64,000 bases of DNA from Nocardioides euryhalodurans (GTDB taxonomy: Bacteria > Actinomycetota > Actinomycetes > Propionibacteriales > Nocardioidaceae). The notes beneath the pieces were generated by a model that saw only the letters and a program-made list of their open reading frames with translations, was not told where the DNA came from and ran no database searches. The position numbers were made by a program, and so were the translations under genes. Location of the stretch: positions 2,234,501 through 2,298,500 of the forward strand of contig NZ_CP038267.1 in assembly GCF_004564375.1 (NCBI RefSeq). Direction: 5' to 3'. Positions 1-8,100 of this stretch are shown here, piece after piece (the first letter of the stretch is position 1; every line of letters starts with the position of its first letter).

Positions 1-1088
1 ATCTTGGTGACGCGGGCGTCGCGCCAGGCCCGGGCGACGCGGTACTCGTTCATGTAGCCGTAGCCGCCGAAGACCTGGACGCAGTGGTCGAGGACGTCGT
101 TCTGGACCTGCGAGGTCCACCACTTCGCCTTCGCCGCGTCGACCGCGGTCAGCTCGCCGCGCGTGTGGGCGAGGACGCACTGGTCGACGTACGCCTGGGT
201 GACCTCGACCCGGGTGACCAGGTCCGCGAGCAGGAACTGGGTGTTCTGGAAGGAGCCGATCGGCTGGCCGAACGCCTTGCGCTCCTTGGCGTACGCGACC
301 GTCTCGTCGAGGATCTGGGCGGCGTGGGCGAGGTTGGTGACGGCCGAGCCGAGCCGCTCCTGCGGCAGGAACTGCATCATCGAGATGAAGCCGGTGTCGA
401 GCTCGCCGATCAGGTCGTCGTTGCTGACCCGGACGTCCTCGAAGGCGAGCTCGGCGGTGTCGGACTCGTCCTGGCCGACCTTGTCGAGCACCCGGCCGAC
501 GGAGTAGCCCTCGGCGGAGGTGTCGACGCCGAAGAGCGAGATGCCCTTCGCCTTCTTCTCCGGGGAGGTGCGCGCCGCGACCACGACGAGGTCGGCGGAG
601 CCGCCGTTGGTGATGAAGGTCTTCGATCCGTTGAGGATCCAGCCGTCGCCGTCGCGGACGGCGGTGGTGCGCAGGGCCGCGAGGTCGGAGCCGCCGGACG
701 GCTCGGTCATGCCGATCGCGGTCAGCAGCTCCCCGGTGCAGAAGCGGGGCAGCCAGCGCTCCTTCTGCTCGTCGTTGGTGAGGTGGACGAGGTAGGGCGC
801 GACGATGTCGGCGTGGATGCCGACGCAGCTCGGCAGCGTCATGTTGACCTTGGCGAGCTCCTCGGTCAGCACCGCGTTGAAGCGGTAGTCACCCGCCTCC
901 ATGCCGCCGTACTGCTCGGGGACCTCGAGGCCGAGGAAGCCCTGCTTGCCCGCGGCGAGCCAGAAGTCGCGCGGCAGCCCGTGGTTGCTGGCGTGCTCGT
1001 CGAGGTCGGGCACGACCTCGCGGTCCAGGAACTCCCTGACGGAGCTGCGGAAGGCCTCGTGGTCCTCGTCGTAGATGCTGCGCTTCAT
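1..1088 (-). CDS. Acyl-CoA dehydrogenase (C-terminus cut by window edge)
   Basis: FAD enzyme that oxidises an acyl-CoA to the 2-enoyl-CoA and passes electrons to ETF, in beta-oxidation or a related breakdown route. The frame gives 362 residues and runs off the left edge; the family usually ends 20-30 residues beyond the last visible motif. Seen: an N-terminal helical stretch beginning MKRSIYDEDHEAF, the flavin/substrate signature GMTEPSGGSDLAAL, GSKTFITNGG, and near the edge QVFGGYGYMNEY followed by RVARAWRDARVTKI. The ATG at 1088 is chosen because AAGG precedes it by about nine bases. It is divergent from the M15 lipoprotein gene with a 43-bp gap. Chain-length preference cannot be read from the sequence. 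Confidence 0.93.
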   Translation of the reverse strand, partial: MKRSIYDEDHEAFRSSVREFLDREVVPDLDEHASNHGLPRDFWLAAGKQGFLGLEVPEQYGGMEAGDYRFNAVLTEELAKVNMTLPSCVGIHADIVAPYLVHLTNDEQKERWLPRFCTGELLTAIGMTEPSGGSDLAALRTTAVRDGDGWILNGSKTFITNGGSADLVVVAARTSPEKKAKGISLFGVDTSAEGYSVGRVLDKVGQDESDTAELAFEDVRVSNDDLIGELDTGFISMMQFLPQERLGSAVTNLAHAAQILDETVAYAKERKAFGQPIGSFQNTQFLLADLVTRVEVTQAYVDQCVLAHTRGELTAVDAAKAKWWTSQVQNDVLDHCVQVFGGYGYMNEYRVARAWRDARVTK

Positions 1089-1131
1089 GCGGCCATACCT
1101 TACTCGCCAGTAGCCCACGTAGGTTCGGAGT

Positions 1132-2070
1132 GTGACGAGACGTACGGCGGCCGCGGCGGCCCTGCTGGCCGGCGTCCTGGTCGTGGCCGGGTGCGGCTCC
1201 GCCGACCAGCAGCCGGAGCCGGAGACCCGGCCGTCGGAGTCCCCGTCGACGTCCCCCTCGCCGACCCCGGCGGAGTCGCCCAGGACCCGGCCGCCACGCG
1301 AACCCCGTCGGCCCGGACCGCCGAGCACCGACGGCACGCTGCGGGGCGCGGCGTACGGTCCCGGCAGCGAGCCTCCGCCCTGGCTGTTCCGGCGTGCGCT
1401 CCCCGAGACCGCGGACGGGTACGGCGTCGTGCGCCCGACCCCGCCGGCGCTGGTCCGGCGGGCGTTCACGCTGCCCGACACGGTGCCGATGCTGCCGGGT
1501 CGCGGCTACGCCTCCCGCCTGGTCTCACCCGCGCCGGGCGCGGTCGTCGACCGCTCGACGTGGGAGCCCGGCTGCCCGGTCGCCCGCGACGAGCTCGCCT
1601 GGCTGCGCGTGGTGTTCCTGGGCTTCGACGGCCGGCGCCACACCGGGGAGCTGCTCGTGCACGCCCGCGTGGCCGAGGACCTCGACCAGGTCTTCCGACG
1701 CCTGTGGGAGGCGCGGTTCCCGATGGAGCAGGTCCTGATCGTCCGCTCGCTCGACGAGGAGGCGCCGCCGACCGGTGACGGCAACGGCACCGGCGGCTTC
1801 GTATGCCGGCTCACCACCGGCGGCAGCTCGTTCTCGCAGCACGCCTACGGACTGGCGGTCGACGTCAACACCTTCCAGAACCCCTACCGATCCGGCCAGG
1901 TGGTGCTGCCCGAGCGGGCGTCGTCGTACCTCGAACGGGAGCGGGTGCGACCGGGCATGATCACGCCGGACGGTCCGGTCGTGGCCGCCTTCGACGAGAT
2001 CGGGTGGGAGTGGGGCGGTGCGTGGACGACCCTCGAGGACTACCAGCACTTCAGTGAGGACGGTCGCTAG
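1132..2070 (+). CDS. M15-family D-Ala-D-Ala carboxypeptidase-like lipoprotein
   Basis: Probable exported, lipid-anchored peptidase acting on peptidoglycan stem peptides. The 312-residue product starts with MTRRTAAAAALLAGVLVVAG, followed by the lipobox Cys, so it should be processed by signal peptidase II. A Pro/Ser/Thr-rich spacer (about residues 25-75) follows. The C-terminal third carries the M15 zinc signature SQHAYGLAVDVN (His and Asp ligands) and a closing WEWGGAW...YQHF with the last His ligand, as in the VanY/CwlK-like group. GTG start; no alternative fits the signal peptide better. The next lipoprotein gene overlaps its 3' end by 17 bp, suggesting co-transcription. Exact bond specificity is inferred. 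Confidence 0.85.
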   Translation: MTRRTAAAAALLAGVLVVAGCGSADQQPEPETRPSESPSTSPSPTPAESPRTRPPREPRRPGPPSTDGTLRGAAYGPGSEPPPWLFRRALPETADGYGVVRPTPPALVRRAFTLPDTVPMLPGRGYASRLVSPAPGAVVDRSTWEPGCPVARDELAWLRVVFLGFDGRRHTGELLVHARVAEDLDQVFRRLWEARFPMEQVLIVRSLDEEAPPTGDGNGTGGFVCRLTTGGSSFSQHAYGLAVDVNTFQNPYRSGQVVLPERASSYLERERVRPGMITPDGPVVAAFDEIGWEWGGAWTTLEDYQHFSEDGR

Positions 2071-2488
2071 CCCCCTGGCGCGACGGCTGCTCATCGGAGG
2101 CGTGCTGGTGCTCCTGTCGGCCTGCGCCCCGGAGCTGTCGTCCCTCCAGGACGACCCCATGGCCACCGGGACCCTCGCCGGCATGGAGGAGGTCGACCGG
2201 AACGAGGACCGCGGGAGCAGCGGCGGCATGCTCGGCAAGCCCGAACCCGCCAAGGTGCTGCGCATCTTCGAGATCCCACCGGACGAGGACCCCGCGGAGG
2301 TGCTCGCCGAGGCGCTCGTGACGGCCGAGGACCGCGGGTGGCAGGTGCGCAGCGACAACGCCACCGGCTTCGTCGCGGAGCGGGACCTCGACGACCGGTT
2401 GGCCACGCTCATCGTCAGCCTCAACGACGACGCCGACCTGGGCCCGGCCCCGGGGCTCTACGTCTCGCTCAGGATGTCCGTCGACTGA
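2054..2488 (+). CDS. Small lipoprotein of unknown function
   Basis: A 144-residue product with a clear lipoprotein signal: MRTVASPLARRLLIGGVLVL followed by LSAC as lipobox. The GTG at 2054 is chosen because it places the signal peptide at the N-terminus; it overlaps the preceding M15 peptidase gene by 17 bp, so the two are probably one operon. The mature part is acidic, begins PELSSLQDDPMATG, and has an alpha/beta-looking C-terminal half with no motif I recognise. A role at the outer face of the membrane next to the peptidase is inference from position only. Confidence 0.75.
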   Translation: MRTVASPLARRLLIGGVLVLLSACAPELSSLQDDPMATGTLAGMEEVDRNEDRGSSGGMLGKPEPAKVLRIFEIPPDEDPAEVLAEALVTAEDRGWQVRSDNATGFVAERDLDDRLATLIVSLNDDADLGPAPGLYVSLRMSVD

Positions 2489-2490
2489 GG

Positions 2491-2513
2491 GACCCCGTTC
2501 GGTGCGAGGGGTC
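2491..2513 (+). terminator. Possible terminator hairpin after the lipoprotein gene
   Basis: GACCCC and GGGGTC form a perfect 6-bp stem with an 11-base loop, two bases after the stop of the small lipoprotein gene. There is no T-run after it, so intrinsic termination is only a possibility. Confidence 0.35.
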
Positions 2514-2578
2514 GCAGACCCACCGATAGACTTGTATCGATCCAACACCGGATCCGACACGACGAACAGAGGTCACCA

Positions 2579-4756
2579 GTGCAGGTCTGGCCCGGAACGG
2601 CCTATCCGCTCGGCGCGACGTACGACGGGCGGGGCACGAACTTCGCCCTGTTCAGCGAGGTCGCCGAGCGCGTCGAGCTGTGCCTGTTCGAGGTGGGCCC
2701 GCGCGGCGGCTTCACCGAGACGAAGGTGGAGCTCACCGAGGTCGACGCCCACGTCTGGCACGGCTACCTGCCGCAGGTGCAGCCCGGACAGCGCTACGGC
2801 TACCGCGTCCACGGCCCGTACGAGCCGGAGCGCGGCCTCCGCTGCAACCCGAACAAGCTGCTGCTCGACCCGTACGCCAAGGCCACCACCCGCGAGATCG
2901 ACTGGGACCAGTCCCTGTTCGGCTACGACTTCGGCGACCCCGACAGCCGCAACGACGACGACTCCGCGGCCCACATGACCCTCGGTGTCGTGATCAACCC
3001 CTACTTCGACTGGGAGGGCGACCGGCACCCGGACACGCCCTACAACGAGACGGTGATCTACGAGGCGCACGTCAAGGGCCTCACCCAGCTCCACCCCGAC
3101 GTCCCCGAGGAGCACCGGGGGACGTACGCCGGTCTCGCCCACCCCTCGGTGGTCGGCCACCTCAAGAAGCTCGGCGTGACCGCGCTCGAGCTGATGCCGG
3201 TCCACCAGTTCGTCCAGGACAGCACCCTGCTCGAGCAGGGGCTGCGCAACTACTGGGGCTACAACACCCTCGCCTTCTTCGCCCCCCACTCCGCCTACGC
3301 CGCGCGTGGCGAGGGGCAGCAGGTCCAGGAGTTCAAGTCCATGGTGAAGGCGATGCACGACGAGGGCATCGAGGTGATCCTCGACGTCGTCTACAACCAC
3401 ACGGCGGAGGGCAACCACCTCGGTCCGACGCTGAGCTTCAAGGGCATCGACAACCCGGCGTACTACCGGCTCGTCGAGGACGACCAGCGCTACTACATGG
3501 ACTACACGGGCACCGGCAACAGCCTCAACGTGCGCCAGCCCCACTCGCTGCAGCTGATCATGGACTCGCTGCGCTACTGGGTGACCGAGATGCACGTCGA
3601 CGGCTTCCGGTTCGACCTCGCGGCCACGCTGGCTCGCGAGTTCTACGACGTCGACAAGCTGGCGACCTTCTTCGAGATGGTGCAGCAGGACCCGGTCGTG
3701 AGCCAGGTGAAGCTGATCGCCGAGCCGTGGGACATCGGCCCGGGCGGCTACCAGGTCGGCGGCTTCCCGCCGCTGTGGACCGAGTGGAACGGCGCCTACC
3801 GCGACACCGTCCGCGACTTCTGGCGCGGCGAGCCCAGCCTCGGTGACTTCGCCAGCCGGCTCGCAGGGTCCTCGGACTACTACGGGCACTCGGGCCGCCG
3901 GCCCTTCGCCTCCATCAACTTCGTGACCGCCCACGACGGCTTCACGCTCCGCGACCTGGTGTCCTACAACGAGAAGCACAACGACGCCAACGGCGAGGAC
4001 AACAACGACGGCGAGAGCCACAACCGGTCGTGGAACCACGGCGTCGAGGGACCGACCGACGACCCGCAGGTGCTGGAGCTGCGGGCCCGCGCACAGCGCA
4101 ACTTCATCACCACGCTGCTGCTGAGCCAGGGCGTCCCCATGCTGCTGCACGGCGACGAGCTCGGGCGGACCCAGCAGGGCAACAACAACACCTACGCCCA
4201 GGACTCCGAGCTCTCGTGGGTCCACTGGGACAAGGTCGACACACCGCTGGTGGAGTTCACGGCTGCGGTCGCGCGGCTGCGCAAGGAGCACCCGACGTTC
4301 CGCCGCAAGCGATTCTTCACCGGTACGACCGTGCGCACCGGCGACGGCACCCGCCTCAACGACATCGTCTGGCTCGACCTGGACGCCACCCCGATGGAGG
4401 GTGAGGACTGGCAGGCCGAGGGCGGCGCCGCGATCGGCATGTACCTCAACGGCCACGGCATCCCCGGCACCGACGAGACCGGCAACCCGATCACCGACGA
4501 GCACTTCCTGCTCTACTTCAACGCCGGCGGGGACGGGGTCACCGCGACCCTCCCGAGCGAGGAGTACGCCGCCGGGTGGGACGTCGTCATCGACACCGCG
4601 GGCTCGGCCGACGAGCGCGACCCCCTCGCGGCGGGCGCGACCCTGGAGGTCGCCGGAAGGACCGTGGTCGTGCTGCGGGAGCAGACGCCGCCGGAGTCCG
4701 ACCCGGACCACTCCGTCGCGGCCTCGATCAAGGCCCAGTCGACCAACGGAGACTGA
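2579..4756 (+). CDS. glgX: Glycogen debranching enzyme GlgX/TreX
   Basis: GH13 enzyme that hydrolyses alpha-1,6 branches of glycogen, releasing linear maltodextrins; cytoplasmic. The 725-residue product has the N-terminal beta-sandwich (GATYDGRGTNFALFSE) and a full catalytic barrel: nucleophile Asp346 in DGFRFD, acid/base Glu382 in LIAEPWD, and Asp453 in TAHDGFTL. Length and motifs fit GlgX/TreX. The GTG start is preceded by AGAGGT. A 90-bp upstream gap probably holds its promoter. With the TreYZ fusion at 11570-15667 it would form the TreX-TreY-TreZ route from glycogen to trehalose, although an RHS cassette of about 6 kb lies between them. Confidence 0.95.
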   Translation: MQVWPGTAYPLGATYDGRGTNFALFSEVAERVELCLFEVGPRGGFTETKVELTEVDAHVWHGYLPQVQPGQRYGYRVHGPYEPERGLRCNPNKLLLDPYAKATTREIDWDQSLFGYDFGDPDSRNDDDSAAHMTLGVVINPYFDWEGDRHPDTPYNETVIYEAHVKGLTQLHPDVPEEHRGTYAGLAHPSVVGHLKKLGVTALELMPVHQFVQDSTLLEQGLRNYWGYNTLAFFAPHSAYAARGEGQQVQEFKSMVKAMHDEGIEVILDVVYNHTAEGNHLGPTLSFKGIDNPAYYRLVEDDQRYYMDYTGTGNSLNVRQPHSLQLIMDSLRYWVTEMHVDGFRFDLAATLAREFYDVDKLATFFEMVQQDPVVSQVKLIAEPWDIGPGGYQVGGFPPLWTEWNGAYRDTVRDFWRGEPSLGDFASRLAGSSDYYGHSGRRPFASINFVTAHDGFTLRDLVSYNEKHNDANGEDNNDGESHNRSWNHGVEGPTDDPQVLELRARAQRNFITTLLLSQGVPMLLHGDELGRTQQGNNNTYAQDSELSWVHWDKVDTPLVEFTAAVARLRKEHPTFRRKRFFTGTTVRTGDGTRLNDIVWLDLDATPMEGEDWQAEGGAAIGMYLNGHGIPGTDETGNPITDEHFLLYFNAGGDGVTATLPSEEYAAGWDVVIDTAGSADERDPLAAGATLEVAGRTVVVLREQTPPESDPDHSVAASIKAQSTNGD

Positions 4757-4785
4757 GCCGGCGGACGGCACCTAGGATCCGCCCC

Positions 4786-5022
4786 ATGCCGACCCCTGCG
4801 CCGACCACCGATCCACGGGGCGCCCGCACCTGGCTGCCCGCCGTCCTCGTCGCGGTCGTCGGGACGGTGGTCGTGGTGGTCCTCTACGACCGGGGCGTGC
4901 TGCCGATCGCCGGGCCCTTCGTGCTGCTCGCGCTGCTGCCCCTGCTGATCCCCCTCCAACGACGCGGCCAGCGCAGGCTGACCGAGCGCCGGGCCGACGA
5001 GCAGGGCGACGCCGGCGCGTGA
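4786..5022 (+). CDS. Small membrane protein, unknown
   Basis: A 78-residue product starting MPTPAPTTDPRGARTW, with two adjacent hydrophobic helices (VLVAVVGTVVVVVLY and GPFVLLALLPLLIPL) joined by a short DRGVLPIA turn, then a basic/acidic cytoplasmic-looking tail. It starts 29 bp after glgX on the same strand, so read-through from glgX is possible. No family recognised and no sign that it acts in glycogen metabolism. Confidence 0.6.
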   Translation: MPTPAPTTDPRGARTWLPAVLVAVVGTVVVVVLYDRGVLPIAGPFVLLALLPLLIPLQRRGQRRLTERRADEQGDAGA

Positions 5023-5184
5023 GTCCGACGAGGCGCAGAAGTCGCCATTCCTCCGCGTGCTCCCCCACCACCCGGTAGCCTCCGCCGCAGCACGACGGGG
5101 GATCGACGTTCTTGCCCGGCCACGGGCGAGGACTGTGCTGAGCCCTCGAGCCCGTGCGACGTAGGCGAATCTCGAGGAGCAGTC

Positions 5185-8100
5185 GTGGGTCTGGGGCCCG
5201 TCACCGAAGACGTCCGTTTCGATCACGCCGCGGCGGACGAGCTCATCCGCCTGTGCAACGCCGCCGCCGGGGTCATCGAGGGCCAGGGCGGGTCGCGGGC
5301 CAGCTGGGTGGTCACCGCCAGCAGGGAGTTCCGCGGCTACTTCTCCGAGCTGTTCGCCCGCAACCAGGAGACCGCCAAGGCCGATGCCGAGGAGGTGGCC
5401 GCCCGACTGCGCGACGTCGCCCGCTACACCGGCGACCTCGCGGAGGAGGCCGCCGCGGAGCAGGAGCGACGCCAGCGGGCCCGGGAGTGGCAGCGGGAGC
5501 AGGACGACCGCGGCCTGCTCGAGAAGGGCTGGGACTGGATGACCGACGGCAACGACGCGCCGGTCCCCGACATGCCGGAGCCGAGCTCCTTCGAGCCGAC
5601 CGTGATCCCACCCAAGCCCCGGGAGACCCCGACCCCGGGGTCGGGCGGCGGGAGCAGCGGGGGCGGGACCTCCTCGGCCCGGCCCTCGGACCTGCGCACC
5701 TTCGCCAACGGCTCGCGCGGCGCCAACGCCTCCCTCGCCGGCAAGCCGACGAGCTGCCGAAGCGCCTACTCGACGTTCGTGGCCGGCTGCGGCTGGGGCG
5801 AGCTGCGCGCCGACGACGTCTTCGCCGGCTTCGCCCAGTACCTCGCCGCCAACGAGGAGGACGTGCGGTGGGCCACCACGATCGCCGCCGCCTTCGAGGC
5901 CGCCGGCGGCGAGGGCCAGGTCTCGACGCTGTCCAACAGCGCGTTCACCGCGGCACTGCAGGCGCGCGGCATCGACGCCAGCCGCCAGGACATCACCATC
6001 GACCCGCCGCAGGCCTTCGGCGCCATGCCGACCAGCGGCTACGCCGACGACCCGGTCAACGCCGCCACCGGCAACTTCACCGAGACCGAGACCGACCTGG
6101 CCTTCACCGCCGGCTCGGCCTCGCTGGTCCTCGACCGGACCTACAACTCCTTCGACACCGGTGTCGGTGGCTTCGGCCCCGGCTGGTCGAGCTGGACCGA
6201 GGCCGCCCTGGGCCTCGACGACGAGGCCGCCCGGCTCCGGCTGTCCGACGGCCGCGTCGTCGTGTTCCCCCGGCTGGGCGACGGCTGGGACCGCGGCCGC
6301 GGGACGAACCTCTGGCTGGCGCGCGAGGGCGACCACCTCGTCGCCACCTCCAACGACGGTGAGCGGTGGACCCACACCCGCGACGGTCGGCTCCTGGAGC
6401 ACACCCGGGGGCCCGGCACCACCGTCCGCCTCGACCGCGACGCGGCCGGCCGGGTCCTCCGCCTGACCCACGAGCGTGGGCGGGAGATCGACCTCACCTG
6501 GGACGACGACCTCGACCGCGTCGTCCGCGCCGCCGACTCCTCCGGCCGCGACGTGACGTACGCCTACGACGGGGCCGGCCGGCTCGTCGAGGTCAGGACC
6601 GGACTGGGCACGCGCACGTACCGCTGGAACGAGCAAGGGCTCATCGACGCGGTCACCGACGCCGACGGCGTCGTCGAGGCCGAGAACGCCTACGACGCCC
6701 ACCGCCGCGTCACCACGCAGCGCTCGCGCCACGGTCGGGTGAGCCGCTTCGTCTACCTCCCCGGCAACGTCACGGTGGTCTCGGACGCCGACGGGAGTCG
6801 CTCCAACACCTGGATCTCCGACCAGCAGGGCCGGCTCGTCGGCGCCGTCGACTCCGACGAGCAGCGCCAGTCGTTCTCCTACGACGCCCACGGCAACCGG
6901 GTCCTGGTCACCGAGCGCGACGGTTCCGCCACCGTCCGCGAGTTCGACGACCGGGGGCGGACCGTCCGCGAGGTGACACCGACCGGCGCCGACCTCACCT
7001 ACGGGTACGACCACGCGGACCGGCTCACCACCGTGGTCACCGCGGCGGGTGGGATCGCCGAGTACACCTACACCGGCGACGAGCGCAGCCCCTCCCTCCT
7101 GGTCGACCCCGAGGGGGGCCGGACCGAGATGACCTGGAGCGACGGACTGCTCACGCACCTCGTCGACCCCGCCGGGGTGAGCGTCTCCTTCACCTACGAC
7201 GCGCACGGCGACCTCGTCGCGACGACCGACGCCCTCGGCAACGTGGCGCGCCTCGACCGCGACGCCCAGGGGCGCGTGGTCGCGGCCACGACCCCGCTGG
7301 GGCACCGGACCACCTACACGTACGCACCTTCCGGGGCCCTGGCCTCCCGGCGCGATCCCGACGGCGCGGTCTGGCGCTTCGAGCACACCACCGCCGGACG
7401 GCTCTCGACGGTCATCGACCCCACCGGCGCCCGCACCGACATCGAGCACGACGACGCCGGCGACGCGGCTCGCACGATCGATCCGCTGGGTCGCGCGATC
7501 ACCCGCCGGACCGACGACCTCGGCAACCTCGCCGCCGTGGAGCTGCCGGACGGCGCGGTCTGGCGCTACACCCACGACGCCATGTCGCGGCTGGTCGAGA
7601 CCATCGACCCGTCCGGCGGCAGCTGGCGCACCGAGTACGACGTCAACGGCATGCCGACCGTGTCGGTCGACCCCACGGGCGTGCGCTCCGAGCAGCGGCG
7701 CGACCGGGGCGCCCGCACCCTGACGGTCGCGCAGGGCGACGCGACCCGGACCATCGGTCTGGACGAGCTCGGTCGGCCCGTCTCCGGACGCGGCGTCGAC
7801 GGCTCGGCGAAGATGTGGGTCCACGACCGGTGTGGACGGCCGGTCGAGCAGCTCGACGTCGACGGCGGCCTGACCCGCATCGTGCGCGACGCCGCCGGGC
7901 GGGTCACCCGGGTCACCACGCCCGCCGGCCGGACCACCTCCTACGAGTACGACGCCTGCGGCCGGCTGGCCGCCGTCCTCGACCCCCGGGGCGGCCGGAC
8001 GACGCGGTCCCACGACGCGGACGGCCGGCTGGTCGCGGTGACCATGCCGACCGGCGAGACCGGTCGCATCGAGCACGATGCCTGCGGTCGGGTCGTCGCC

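Noticed and set aside
84-1778. Long plus-strand frame covering the acyl-CoA dehydrogenase.
   Set aside because: It is the complement of a gene with clear dehydrogenase motifs and runs on through the lipoprotein gene in the wrong frame; the translation has no domain.
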